Shown: one piece after another, positions 9,296-18,698 of the stretch
Position numbering within the stretch: position 1 is the first letter of the stretch
Layout of the letters: each line of letters opens with the position of its first letter
NCBI GenBank assembly: GCA_947493145.1
Contig: CANLPZ010000003.1
Location: 36,779 to 100,778, forward strand
Direction of reading: 5' to 3'
Source of the DNA: an uncultured Paracoccaceae bacterium
GTDB taxonomy: Bacteria > Pseudomonadota > Alphaproteobacteria > Rhodobacterales > Rhodobacteraceae
Length of the DNA stretch: 64,000 bases
Made by a program: the position numbers and the translations under genes
The notes under the pieces: generated by a model
What the model saw: the letters and a program-made list of their open reading frames with translations, nothing else
Databases searched by the model: none
What the model was told of the DNA's origin: nothing

Positions 9296-10382
9296 ATGCG
9301 CCCATTGTCGCTGTCACCAACGAAAACCTACGAACCCGTGTTAGACGGCCTACGCGCGATTTCAATTCTGTTCGTCGTTTTACGCCATTTAGAATTTACG
9401 ACACTGATTTCTGCTAACTTAGGTGTCACGATATTTTTCTTCATTTCTGGATTGATCATAACGCGACTTCTATTGGTTGAATTCAATCAAAATGCGAAAA
9501 TCAATATTACTGCCTTTCTCTGTCGAAGATTGTTACGATTAGTTCCAGCGCTCTTAATTTGCGTAATTTCAACGGTGATAATTGCCACCATTTTGAAACT
9601 CGCGATTGATTGGAAACAAGTTTCCGCAGGTCTTCTATACTATATGAATTATTATTCAGTTTTTGCACGTGATACAGGTATTGGATACGTTCTGCCCATC
9701 AACCACCTTTGGTCGCTTGCAGTCGAAGAACACTATTATCTTATCTATCCCGTTATTTTCGCACTGCTGGCAAGAAACTTGAAACATTTTCTCGCCGCTT
9801 TAATGATGACTATTTCCATCATTTTTCTATGGCGCTTATTCAACATACTCGTTTTAGATTTCACTCCCAAATACAACTACTTTGCGACAGAAAGTAGAAT
9901 TGAAACAATATTATTTGGATGCGCGCTGACTGTTCTGGCGTATCATTCAACCGTAGAATCTTCGCTCTCAAGTAAAATTTTAAATTTCTGTGGTTCAAAC
10001 ACTTTTGTGTTGGTGGGTTCAATTTTCCTATTGTCGACCCTTTTCATTCCCGGAGAACTTTTAAGGCATAGCGTTCGATACACGGTTCAAGGAATTTTGC
10101 TTTTTTTAGTTTTTGCGGGTCTTCTTTTTTCAAACAAAACGGATTTCTTTCGAAACCTTCTTTCACTTACACCGCTCGTATTTTTAGGGAAAATCAGCTA
10201 CTCTTTGTATCTATACCACCTTCCGGTATGGTTCTTTATTACTCAATTTTTTGACGCGCCACCTAGGCACAAAGGTAACAGCCTTAGCTATAAGTTTATT
10301 CATTGCGACGGGCTCATTTCTTTATGTGGAAAAGCCAATTCAAAAGAAATTTAAACACAAATTTTCGAGCTCAAAACAATGA
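9296..10382 (+). pseudogene. Acyltransferase 3 family protein, frameshifted near its 3' end
   Basis: The gene starts with the family signature (LDGLRAISILFVVLRHLE, then FFISGLIITR) and runs for about 320 normal residues. Around 10258-10275 the reading frame changes. As written, the protein ends at 10354 with an unrelated tail. In the +1 frame the sequence continues with TALAISLFIATGSFLYVEKP, the expected acyltransferase end, to a TGA at 10380-10382. That stop overlaps the next gene's ATG as ATGA, matching the coupling elsewhere in the operon. One extra base, real or a sequencing error, explains this. If real, only the last helix is lost. Confidence 0.75.
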
Positions 10383-11524
10383 AGACATTTATTCTAGCAT
10401 CGTATGCCCCATCGCTCGTCAACTTTAGAGGCGATCTTATAAAGCACTTTCAAAACCTGGGCCAAACTGTAGTGGCTGCAGCGCCAAACATCTCTGGAAA
10501 TGACGTAGAAAAGACGTTGACAGAACTTGGCGTTGAAACACAGGATGTTGCGTTATCTCGCACAGGATTGTCGCCAAAAGCTGACTTATTTTCAATTAAA
10601 GATATCTTTTCGAAACTGAAAAAACACAAACCAAATACTATTCTCGCCTATACTATTAAGCCCGTTATTTGGGGGCTCATTGCCGCCCGGCTCGCCGGTG
10701 TCCCAAACCGAGTTGCATTGATCACAGGGCTTGGCTTTGCCTTTACTGGTACCGCCAAATCAAAAGAATCTATCGTCCGATGGTTAATTCGTCGTCTATA
10801 TAAACTTGGGTTAAGCTGCTCGACTCTTGTCATCTTTCAAAACGAAGATGATCGAGATGAATTCATCACATTGGGAATTCTTCCTAAAGGCCGAAAACAT
10901 ATAATCGTGAACGGAAGCGGCGTTAACACGACCGTCTTTTCCCCATCCCCAGCGACAACTCAACCAATTCGGTTCTTGCTTATCGCGCGCATGCTGCGTG
11001 ACAAAGGTGTATATGAATTCGTTGAAGCTGCAACAAGCGTTGCCACCTCATATCCACAGGTCGAATTTCATTTAGTTGGTGGAACTGACGACAATCCTTC
11101 ATCCGTTACTGAAGCACAGCTTAAAGAATGGAATGACATGCCTTCGTTGACATGGCACGGAGCTCAAGATGACGTACTCCCCTTTTTGGAGGCATCCAGC
11201 ATCTATGTCCTGCCGAGCTACCGTGAAGGAACTCCAAGAACTGTACTCGAAGCGATGGCCGTTGGGCGTCCCATAATTACCACCAATGCACCTGGATGTC
11301 GAACAACCGTCGAAGAAGGTTACAACGGGTTTCTGGTGCCAACCCAAAATGTAGAAATGCTCGTTGAACGCATGACTTGGTTCATCGAAAACCCGGACAA
11401 AATCCTAGAATTTGGCCACAATTCCCGGCAACTTGTAGAACAAAAGTTTGACGTGCATAAAGTGAACGAATCCATGAGTAGCGTGATGTTTAGTCAAACA
11501 GTGAGTAACAAGAGTTCCCGATGA
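10379..11524 (+). CDS. Glycosyltransferase GT4, PglA-like
   Basis: 381 residues with a GT-B fold. The N-terminus (ILASYAPSLVNFRGDLI), the TIKPVIWGLIAARLAGVP segment and the C-terminal SYREGTPRTVLEAMAVGRPIIT motif with its conserved E-x7-E are typical of transferases acting next to PglC. These add the second sugar (HexNAc) onto undecaprenyl-diphospho-diNAcBac or related acceptors. The adjoining pglC, pglD and pglE genes support this. It overlaps the sugar-transferase gene by four bases. The exact donor is not determined. Confidence 0.85.
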   Translation: MKTFILASYAPSLVNFRGDLIKHFQNLGQTVVAAAPNISGNDVEKTLTELGVETQDVALSRTGLSPKADLFSIKDIFSKLKKHKPNTILAYTIKPVIWGLIAARLAGVPNRVALITGLGFAFTGTAKSKESIVRWLIRRLYKLGLSCSTLVIFQNEDDRDEFITLGILPKGRKHIIVNGSGVNTTVFSPSPATTQPIRFLLIARMLRDKGVYEFVEAATSVATSYPQVEFHLVGGTDDNPSSVTEAQLKEWNDMPSLTWHGAQDDVLPFLEASSIYVLPSYREGTPRTVLEAMAVGRPIITTNAPGCRTTVEEGYNGFLVPTQNVEMLVERMTWFIENPDKILEFGHNSRQLVEQKFDVHKVNESMSSVMFSQTVSNKSSR

Positions 11525-12111
11525 AAAGATTTTTTGACATCATAATTTCAGTAGTTGCTCTTTTCGTCTTTGCTCCGGTCCTAATAACTGTCGCGTTAAT
11601 GGTGCAGAATAAACTCGGCAAGCCGATCCTATTTGTTCAAGATCGCCCAGGCAAAAACGGTCGATTGTTCAGGCTTTACAAGTTTCGTTCAATGTTGAAC
11701 GAAACAGACGAAACTGGAAGATTTTTATCAGACGAACAGCGACTGACCGAATTTGGCAAAAAACTCCGCTCTACGTCACTTGACGAGCTACCTAGTCTAA
11801 TAAATGTCATCAAAGGCGATCTTAGTCTTGTTGGTCCGCGGCCACTACTTCCCGAGTACACAGAGTTGTACAATGATCGACAAAGCAAACGACTGAATGT
11901 TCGCCCTGGCATAACGGGCTGGGCCCAAATCAATGGACGAAATGCAATTTCATGGGAACAGAAATTTGAATTTGACGTTTGGTACGTTGAAAATAGATCC
12001 TTTCTTTTGGACCTAAAGATTTTAGTCAAAACGCTCTCTAAAGTAATTAATAGATCCGATATCTCCGAAGACGGGGTAGCAACAGCGACAAAGTTTAAGG
12101 GCTCTCAATGA
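11521..12111 (+). CDS. pglC: Initiating phosphoglycosyl transferase, PglC-like
   Basis: 196 residues, the size of the small monotopic phosphoglycosyl transferases. It has one N-terminal membrane hairpin (DIIISVVALFVFAPVL), then YKFRSM, the catalytic D-E pair in STSLDELPSL, and VGPRPLLPEY and RPGITGWAQ. It transfers a phospho-sugar from the UDP sugar onto undecaprenyl phosphate. With PglD and PglE next to it and PglF at 21.5 kb, the likely substrate is UDP-2,4-diacetamido-2,4,6-trideoxyhexose. It has four-base ATGA overlaps on both sides. Confidence 0.9.
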   Translation: MKRFFDIIISVVALFVFAPVLITVALMVQNKLGKPILFVQDRPGKNGRLFRLYKFRSMLNETDETGRFLSDEQRLTEFGKKLRSTSLDELPSLINVIKGDLSLVGPRPLLPEYTELYNDRQSKRLNVRPGITGWAQINGRNAISWEQKFEFDVWYVENRSFLLDLKILVKTLSKVINRSDISEDGVATATKFKGSQ

Positions 12112-12701
12112 CGTCAATTTGTATTTTTGGTGCTGGCGGTCACGGAAAAGTTGTTGCCGAAACAGCTCAAACTTGCGGCTTTTCCGACATACATTTTCTA
12201 GATGATAACCTTGCGAAAGGTCATATGGTTGGTGTTTGGAAAGTTGTCGGGCAAAGCGATAAAATTACCGAAACGACGTTTTGTGCCATCGGAGATAATT
12301 CCATAAGAGAAGAGTTTTTCAGCGCTCGAAAAATTTCGAATGCCCCCATTTTAGTCTCCCGCTTTGCCAATGTGTCCCAATACAGTTCGATAGCGCAAGG
12401 GACGTTAGTTGTCGCCGGATCAACTATCAATATTGGGGCTCAAATTGGATCAGGGACCATAGTGAACACAAACAGCTCAATCGATCACGATTGTATAATT
12501 GGAGATTTTTGCCATATATCTCCTGGTGCCAATCTTGCTGGAAATGTCGAAGTTGGCGACGGAACTTGGATCGGGCTTGGAGCAAAAATTTTGCCAGGCG
12601 TAAAGATCGGAAAAAACGTGATCGTTGGTGCCGGTGCAACAGTTATATCCGATGTGATTTCTGATACAAAAGTTGTAGGCATTCCCGCAAAGGAAATTTG
12701 A
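12108..12701 (+). CDS. pglD: Sugar O/N-acetyltransferase, PglD/NeuD-like
   Basis: 197 residues. An N-terminal Rossmann-like domain (IFGAGGHGKVVAETA) is followed by left-handed beta-helix hexapeptide repeats. The catalytic histidine region is SSIDHDC near residue 126. PglD acetylates the 4-amino group of UDP-4-amino-4,6-dideoxy-GlcNAc with acetyl-CoA. NeuD sialate O-acetyltransferases share the fold, but the place between pglC and a pglE-type aminotransferase favours PglD. Confidence 0.88.
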   Translation: MTSICIFGAGGHGKVVAETAQTCGFSDIHFLDDNLAKGHMVGVWKVVGQSDKITETTFCAIGDNSIREEFFSARKISNAPILVSRFANVSQYSSIAQGTLVVAGSTINIGAQIGSGTIVNTNSSIDHDCIIGDFCHISPGANLAGNVEVGDGTWIGLGAKILPGVKIGKNVIVGAGATVISDVISDTKVVGIPAKEI

Positions 12702-12702
12702 A

Positions 12703-13917
12703 ATGTTAAACGGCGTATATGCTCCTTGGCCCAGTTTTTCGAAAGACGAAGCGGATAAAGTTTCCGAAATTCTATTGTCAAACAAGGTCAACTATTGGAC
12801 CGGGTCCGAAGGAAAAGCGTTTGAGAAAGAATTTGCGGCTTGGGCGGGTACAGAATACGCGATCGCCGTCGCAAATGGAACCGTTGCTATCGATTTGGCG
12901 CTCCAAGGCCTAGGTATCGGACGCGCATACGGCGGGAGCGACGATGACGAAGTGATCGTTACACCTCGAACCTTTTTGGCTTCTGTTTCTGCTGTAGTTA
13001 ACGCTGGTGCAAAGCCCGTTTTTGCTGATGTCGAGCTAGACAATGGCAACCTTTCAGCTGCAACGATTGAAAAACATATTTCATCAAAGACAAAAGCGGC
13101 AATCGTTGTTCATTTAGCGGGTATTCCTGCTGATATGGATCCAATAATGGAATTGGCGAACCAACATCGTTTTTTTGTCATTGAGGACTGTGCCCAAGCC
13201 CATGGCGCATCCTATAAAGGGCGCCCTGTCGGAAGCATTGGCCACGTAGGGGCTTGGTCCTTCTGTCAGGACAAAATCATGACCACTGGTGGTGAAGGCG
13301 GCGCAGTAACAACAAACAATCCCTCTTTGTGGAACCGAATGTGGTCATTTAAAGACCATGGAAAAAGTTGGTCAGCCGTTTTTGAACAGCAACATCCACC
13401 TGGCTTTCGGTGGCTCCACGAAAGTTTTGGAACGAACTGGCGGATGACTGAGATCCAATCCGCTATTGGGCGACACCAATTAGGTTTAATAAAAACTTGG
13501 CAAAAAAAACGAGAAGAAAATGCAAAGAGGATTATCTCAGCATTTGAAATTTTTGCACTAAATGGCGCAATCCGTATTCCTAAGTGCTATTTCTTAACAG
13601 AAGATGACCAGAAAAATGCTTGGTATAAACTGTACTTGTACGTTGATGAACAGAAACTCAAAACAGGCTGGAGCAGAGACCGCATAGCCGAAGAAATTTC
13701 GCAAAGAAACGCGATTTGTATGCAAGGATCTTGTTCCGAAGTATACTTGGAGAAAGCTTTCGAAAAGGAAAATTTGCAGCCGTCAGAGCGACTTAAAAAT
13801 GCGGAACAACTCGGGCGAACAAGCTTAATGTTTTTAGTACATCCAACAATGACAAAGGACGATATTGATCGTACAATTGACGCTATCAAAACTGTGATGA
13901 CATCAGCAACAGAATAA
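12703..13917 (+). CDS. pglE: UDP-4-keto sugar aminotransferase, PglE-like (DegT/DnrJ/EryC1)
   Basis: 404 residues of the PLP-dependent DegT family. The Schiff-base lysine lies in SFCQDKIMTTGGEGGAV, and earlier motifs NGTVAIDLAL and EDCAQAHGA are typical. It should aminate the 4-keto product of PglF using glutamate. It starts one base after pglD. A second, different family member lies at 41.7 kb. The C-terminal region has normal length for the family. Confidence 0.88.
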   Translation: MLNGVYAPWPSFSKDEADKVSEILLSNKVNYWTGSEGKAFEKEFAAWAGTEYAIAVANGTVAIDLALQGLGIGRAYGGSDDDEVIVTPRTFLASVSAVVNAGAKPVFADVELDNGNLSAATIEKHISSKTKAAIVVHLAGIPADMDPIMELANQHRFFVIEDCAQAHGASYKGRPVGSIGHVGAWSFCQDKIMTTGGEGGAVTTNNPSLWNRMWSFKDHGKSWSAVFEQQHPPGFRWLHESFGTNWRMTEIQSAIGRHQLGLIKTWQKKREENAKRIISAFEIFALNGAIRIPKCYFLTEDDQKNAWYKLYLYVDEQKLKTGWSRDRIAEEISQRNAICMQGSCSEVYLEKAFEKENLQPSERLKNAEQLGRTSLMFLVHPTMTKDDIDRTIDAIKTVMTSATE

Positions 13918-13971
13918 GCCTTTGCGCTCATTTAGAAAAGCCCTATACACAGCCAAAAATTTGGAATTCTA

Positions 13972-16086
13972 ATGACCAATTCAACAGATAATTCACTGTC
14001 TTCTGATCTCAACTTACAGGTTGAAGCTAATGAAATTGACTTGGTTTCACTTGCTAAAGCTTTTTGGCGGGGAAAGTTGTGGATCTTGCTATTCGCAGCA
14101 ATTTTTGTCGCTTTAGGTGGTTACTATGTCTACAAAGTTGCCACCCCGCTATACACCTCCACGATTTCATTGGTCGTTACTTCAAATCAAAACTCAGTTA
14201 TTGATTTTGATTCCGTTGTCTCAGGAGTTGGCCAAGACCAATCATCCATTAATACTGAATTAGAAGTCGTCAAATCACGAGATCTGGTTGGAAAACTCGT
14301 GGACGAACTCGACTTACTTGATGATCCAGAATTTAACGGCTTCTTGAGAAACCCTCCGGTTTTTTCAATTGCAAACCTTTTAGCCACCATCAACCCAAAG
14401 CCCAAAACACTACCTAGTGACTTCGTCCAGCGCGAAGCAGCTATTAACTCTGTGTTGTCAAAAATATCTGCGAGAGCTGAAGCAAAAAGTCTCGTTTTTA
14501 AGATATCGGCTACCACGCATAGCGCAGAAAAATCAGCGTTAATTCTAAATAAATTAGCAGATCTTTATATAAAAGAGCAGATCCTGGTAAAGTTTGAGGG
14601 TACTGAAAACGCCACTCAATGGCTTTCGGAAAGAGTAAGTGAACTCAAATTTGATCTTGAAAACTCTGAAAAACTTATCAAAGGGTTTTCAAGTTCGAAC
14701 GAACTAGTTTCTCCCGAAACATTGGCATCCGCGAACCGACAAATTAACGACTTGCGCGAACGCTCCTCAGGCTTATCAAACAAGCTAGATGAATTGAAAA
14801 TCATCGTGGCTGCTAAAAACTCTGCGTGGGAGAAGAGAAATATCGAGCAAATCCGGCTTTTGTCTAACGACTCAATATTAAACCAGATATTAGACACTTC
14901 TTCGCTTGATGACCCAAAGGTAAATGAACGTTTCCAATTCCTTATCGAAAAAGATAGGGAAGAAATCGAAAAAATTAGCGCCCAGAGTTTTTCAATAAAT
15001 GAAGCATTGGTCGTGCTTCAAAAGCAAACAGATTCGCACTCGGAAAAATTGGTCGAGCTTGAGCAATTACAACGTGAAACGGAAGCAAATCGTTTGATTT
15101 ACGAGTATTTTTTGGGCCGACTGAAAGAAGCGAGTGTTCAAAAAGGAATTCAACAAGCAGATACACGTGTCCTTTCGAAAGCCGTGCCGAAGTACGCTCC
15201 CTCCTCGCCTAAAAAACCTATCATACTTGCATTTTGTTTCATTTTAGGAAGCTTAGTTGGCGCTGGACTCATTCTTTTTCGAGAGCAACAAGATAATAAA
15301 ATCCGAACCTCTGTAGATTTGGAAAAACTGACAAACATCCCAGTGATAGGCCAAATACCGGTTGTCCCTGCAAAAAAACGCTCATCTGTAATCGAGTACT
15401 TAGTAAACAAGCCAAATTCGGCAGCAGCAGAAGCTATTCGAAACCTGAGAACCTCTGTGCTACTCTCGAATATAGACAGCCCGCCACGAGTAATTATGTC
15501 TACTTCTTCATTACCAGGAGAGGGAAAAACGACTCAATCACTTGCGCTCGCACAAAACTTCTCAGGACTTGGCCAAAAAGTGCTCTTGATCGAAGGCGAT
15601 ATCCGAAGACGCGTGTTTTCACAGTATTTCGATATAAAAGACAAAAAGGGCTTACTAGCAGTCCTCTCAGGGAAAGAAAAACTATCAGATGCCGTAGAGT
15701 ATGTAGAAACACTTGGAGCAGATGTTTTAATCGGTACAAAATCAAATTCAAACGCAGCAGATGTTTTTAGTTCGAAAGCATTCAAAACACTTCTGGACAC
15801 GGCACGTAAAGAATACGACATTGTCATTATTGATACGCCACCAGTATTAATTGTCCCTGATGCACGCGTCATAGGCCAATCTGTAGATGCTATTATATAT
15901 ACAGTAAAATGGAATATGACGACTAAAACCCAAGTACGTGAGGGTATCAAAATGTTCGCTCAGGTAAAACTCAAAGTCTCGGGCCTAGTATTAGGGCAAA
16001 TTGACGTCAAGGGTATGAAAAAATACGGTTATGGCGGTGAATACGGCGCATATGGTTCTTATGGTGAAAAATACTATCACAATTAG
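13972..16086 (+). CDS. Wzc-type polysaccharide co-polymerase with BY-kinase domain
   Basis: 704 residues. A cytoplasmic start is followed by a membrane helix near residues 35-55, a large periplasmic coiled-coil Wzz domain, a second helix near 420-440 and a cytoplasmic tyrosine-kinase domain. The kinase has Walker A PGEGKTTQ near residue 515, VLLIEGDIRR (Walker A') and VIIDTPP (Walker B). The tail carries about eight tyrosines, the autophosphorylation cluster of Wzc. It controls chain length and export together with a Wza, here at 16.9-18.2 kb. It ends the AT-rich plus-strand operon. The adjacent 16.1-16.9 kb phosphatase is of a different class from the usual Wzb. Confidence 0.92.
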   Translation: MTNSTDNSLSSDLNLQVEANEIDLVSLAKAFWRGKLWILLFAAIFVALGGYYVYKVATPLYTSTISLVVTSNQNSVIDFDSVVSGVGQDQSSINTELEVVKSRDLVGKLVDELDLLDDPEFNGFLRNPPVFSIANLLATINPKPKTLPSDFVQREAAINSVLSKISARAEAKSLVFKISATTHSAEKSALILNKLADLYIKEQILVKFEGTENATQWLSERVSELKFDLENSEKLIKGFSSSNELVSPETLASANRQINDLRERSSGLSNKLDELKIIVAAKNSAWEKRNIEQIRLLSNDSILNQILDTSSLDDPKVNERFQFLIEKDREEIEKISAQSFSINEALVVLQKQTDSHSEKLVELEQLQRETEANRLIYEYFLGRLKEASVQKGIQQADTRVLSKAVPKYAPSSPKKPIILAFCFILGSLVGAGLILFREQQDNKIRTSVDLEKLTNIPVIGQIPVVPAKKRSSVIEYLVNKPNSAAAEAIRNLRTSVLLSNIDSPPRVIMSTSSLPGEGKTTQSLALAQNFSGLGQKVLLIEGDIRRRVFSQYFDIKDKKGLLAVLSGKEKLSDAVEYVETLGADVLIGTKSNSNAADVFSSKAFKTLLDTARKEYDIVIIDTPPVLIVPDARVIGQSVDAIIYTVKWNMTTKTQVREGIKMFAQVKLKVSGLVLGQIDVKGMKKYGYGGEYGAYGSYGEKYYHN

Positions 16087-16098
16087 TAAAGTTGCGAT

Positions 16099-16884
16099 CT
16101 AAAAGAACGAAACTTTTCTTTTTTGTACCGCTGCCACTGTCAAACTGTCCGTCTTATAAGCGCCTGTATCGGTTGCGATCCGGCCTGAGTGCGACATGGG
16201 GTGCGGGACAATTGTATGGCCATGAACCACCCAATTTTCATCGTCACGCGTTTGTTTTTCAAAATCAGGATGCCCCCAGACCATTGTTGACGGTTTTTGT
16301 GCTTCAATTGATTTGTTGGGATCCAATCCAGCGTGCACACATACGACATTTCCCGAGCGCCAGATTTTAGGCATCTCACGCAGCCATATCTGTTTTTCAG
16401 GACCAAGGGCTGTTTCTAAATCCATACTCATTTCGACTAAATCTTCGAGATCGGATTTTTCTGTAACCCCACCCAACCCGTACGACGCCAAAGTATCTAA
16501 TCCCCCAAATCGAAGCCAACGACGCCCCTTCCCCGCCGGATCATCGATAAAGTCCAACATCATCTGTTCATGGTTGCCAAAAATACAAATGCATTTGTCA
16601 GGGTTCGATAGACAGCGTTCATACAACAAGTCTAATACTTGTGCTGATTTTGGACCGCGGTCCACATAATCGCCGATAAGAACGACAATTGCCTCAGACA
16701 TAACTGGGTTTTCATTTTGATGCTGCTCAATAAGATCCAGTTTCTCAACTAACGCATCCAAACAGCCATGGATATCGCCGACCACGTAAAAAGGTTCGTC
16801 AGGGTCTATTACCGCTGAGAAAGGTAGCTCCGGCAAAACGGTCGGGATTCTGCGAAATGACGATAGCAGCCGACGAAACACCAT
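16099..16884 (-). CDS. Calcineurin-like metallophosphoesterase (Ser/Thr phosphatase type)
   Basis: 261 residues. The three metal-binding blocks of PPP-type phosphatases are present: VGDIHGC, GDYVDRGP and FGNHEQM, with a late WVVHGHT histidine block. The ATG at 16884 comes directly after the stop of the export lipoprotein gene. A TTG further upstream would overlap that gene and is less likely. It might dephosphorylate the neighbouring Wzc-type kinase in place of a Wzb, which is inference from position. Its end is 12 bases from the end of the wzc-type gene. Confidence 0.85.
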   Translation of the reverse strand: MVFRRLLSSFRRIPTVLPELPFSAVIDPDEPFYVVGDIHGCLDALVEKLDLIEQHQNENPVMSEAIVVLIGDYVDRGPKSAQVLDLLYERCLSNPDKCICIFGNHEQMMLDFIDDPAGKGRRWLRFGGLDTLASYGLGGVTEKSDLEDLVEMSMDLETALGPEKQIWLREMPKIWRSGNVVCVHAGLDPNKSIEAQKPSTMVWGHPDFEKQTRDDENWVVHGHTIVPHPMSHSGRIATDTGAYKTDSLTVAAVQKRKVSFF

Positions 16885-16885
16885 A

Positions 16886-18235
16886 TTAGTTACTCGCGAC
16901 GCCCAACCCAAAAGTCAATAAAGCGGGTACCATCAATGCGACCGCACGGTTCCATTGTGTAACCGGTTGTTGCGCCACAAAGACGACATCGTTAGGTCTA
17001 AGTTCAAATTTGGTCGCCAAAATCATATTGCTGGCCTTACTCACGTCTAAGTGCCAAGCAGTTACCGCACCAAATTCCGATGGGTGCGTCGATCCACGCA
17101 TAACATAAAGCTGTGCAGGGTTTCCTGTTTCGCTTGTCATTCCACCATTTTCAAACAGCGCATCCGCCAATGTCGCATCGCGCCCAAAGGGCATTACAAA
17201 ACGCCCAGGCGTTCCGACTTCACCGGTCAAATAAACATAGTCGCGATCAACCGCATCAAGCTGGAGCCGAGATTGGAAATTGGACCGTGCTTCGGTCAAT
17301 GCCGCGCGGCGCAAGGAAACTTCGGATTGCAGTTCGTTCAACGCTTGTTGACGCGCTTGCGCTTTGAAATTCGCCAATGTGATTTGTTCGGCGAAATACG
17401 CCTGTGCCTGATCGAACTCAAATTCCGTATCTACGAATACGCTATCACCCGCGGCAAGTTGCGTGCGTTGCAGCTCTGGACGGCTTAGATATTCTTCAGC
17501 TGGAATTTGGTACAACGCACCGTCACGGTAAATACGGATTGTGGTGAACTGCAAGTCAGACGACGTGATACCGCCTGATCCAGTGATCGCTTCATCCAAA
17601 TACAGTGGTGTCAGCGCGATCGACGCAACGCGCGGGTTACGAACGGCCCCGCCAATCGACACACGTTGCGAATTGAACTCCGCGATTTCAAGGCTAAAGG
17701 AAGGATCAATTTGATTCGCAACGAGCTGCTGGAACAAAACACCTTCGGCCTGTTCCAATGTCAAACCCGCAAGATTGATGCGTCCCACGTCGGGTATTGC
17801 AATCGCACCATCATCTTGGACCGTGTAACCAGATCGGCGGTTTTGCGCAGCAAGCAGACCGCTGAGCTCCTCAACCGTGCTACCGGCCGATTTTGTGGCA
17901 AGGACCAAAACATCCCCGATGCCAATTTCGTACGTTTCTTGCCGAACCGCTGGCGGAACACGCAACGCAACGGCTGTTGGCTGTGGGCGCGAGGAAAAGC
18001 TTGGCTCAGGAACAGCACCTGCTCCTCGCAACTGACCCGCACCGCCTGCGTTTTGGAAAAACACAGCGGGCAATGTCTTTGGGTGATAATGCGAACGGTT
18101 GGCAATCAAAACAGATTCCGCAGTCAACGAACGGACCCGAACATTTGGATCATTCGTATCAACAGCTGGCGAAATATAAGCCGCACCACAAGCCGAAAGC
18201 AACGCGATGCTCAACCCAGCCAAAATCTGTTTCAT
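16886..18235 (-). CDS. Wza-type polysaccharide export lipoprotein
   Basis: 449 residues. The N-terminus (MKQILAGLSIALLSACG) is a lipoprotein signal with lipobox LSAC. An ETYEIGIGDVLVL motif begins the Poly_export domain, and SLBB-type repeats follow (RVSIGGAVRNPR; YLTGEVGTPGRFV). A hydrophobic C-terminal helix should cross the outer membrane. The start at 18235 has a GGGG Shine-Dalgarno and a proper signal peptide; an upstream in-frame ATG gives an implausible leader. It is the exit channel for the polymer handled by the Wzc-type protein. Confidence 0.92.
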   Translation of the reverse strand: MKQILAGLSIALLSACGAAYISPAVDTNDPNVRVRSLTAESVLIANRSHYHPKTLPAVFFQNAGGAGQLRGAGAVPEPSFSSRPQPTAVALRVPPAVRQETYEIGIGDVLVLATKSAGSTVEELSGLLAAQNRRSGYTVQDDGAIAIPDVGRINLAGLTLEQAEGVLFQQLVANQIDPSFSLEIAEFNSQRVSIGGAVRNPRVASIALTPLYLDEAITGSGGITSSDLQFTTIRIYRDGALYQIPAEEYLSRPELQRTQLAAGDSVFVDTEFEFDQAQAYFAEQITLANFKAQARQQALNELQSEVSLRRAALTEARSNFQSRLQLDAVDRDYVYLTGEVGTPGRFVMPFGRDATLADALFENGGMTSETGNPAQLYVMRGSTHPSEFGAVTAWHLDVSKASNMILATKFELRPNDVVFVAQQPVTQWNRAVALMVPALLTFGLGVASN

Positions 18236-18318
18236 GATAAAACCCCCGCGGTATTCGTTACCGTTCTTTATCAAATTGTGGCCCAACTCAACAATCCTGA
18301 AATGTATGATTGAGCCAT

Positions 18319-18351
18319 AAAAAAAGAGCGGATGTAAAATCATCCGCTCTT
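18319..18351 (-). terminator. Rho-independent terminator after the small exported protein gene
   Basis: A perfect 11-base inverted repeat, AAGAGCGGATG (18324-18334) and CATCCGCTCTT (18341-18351), has a 6-base loop. Read on the minus strand, the stem is followed by a run of seven T. It lies just past the small gene at 18375-18593 and upstream of the export lipoprotein gene, so it should separate their transcripts. Confidence 0.85.
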
Positions 18352-18374
18352 CTTACGAGATAGTCTTTTAAAGC

Positions 18375-18593
18375 TTAGGTGTCGTCTGAAGACTGGTCAC
18401 AAACCAGAACACAAACCAAAACCAAAGCACCACCGATCATCAGCCATTTACCTGCAGCACCGATAGAACCTGTAGGATCTGTAGTGATGATGATTGGCTC
18501 TTGCTCTTCGATGCCAGAACCCAACTGGCCAGCGGTTGCAGTTGTCGCTAGTGCGAGTGACGCTGCCAATGCTAAAGAAACGATACGTTTCAT
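18375..18593 (-). CDS. Small exported protein of unknown function (YjbE/GfcA position)
   Basis: 72 residues. The signal peptide MKRIVSLALAASLALATTATA has a probable cleavage after ATA. A short acidic region follows, then a hydrophobic segment (WLMIGGALVLVCVLVC) and an acidic tail. It lies downstream of yjbF and upstream of the export lipoprotein gene, with its own terminator. In enterobacterial yjbEFGH and gfcABCD operons a similar small secreted protein accompanies YjbF and YjbH; I see no clear sequence similarity, so the analogy rests on position. ATG at 18593 is preferred over a longer frame that would put a charged leader before the signal. Confidence 0.7.
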   Translation of the reverse strand: MKRIVSLALAASLALATTATAGQLGSGIEEQEPIIITTDPTGSIGAAGKWLMIGGALVLVCVLVCDQSSDDT

Positions 18594-18698
18594 AATATTA
18601 ACTCCAAAATACTTGTGCATGCAGGAGCTTTCTAACGAAGCTGGTTTTGAATAAAAAGGGAAAATTTTGAAAAACACCTCAAACTGAGGGAATCCCGC

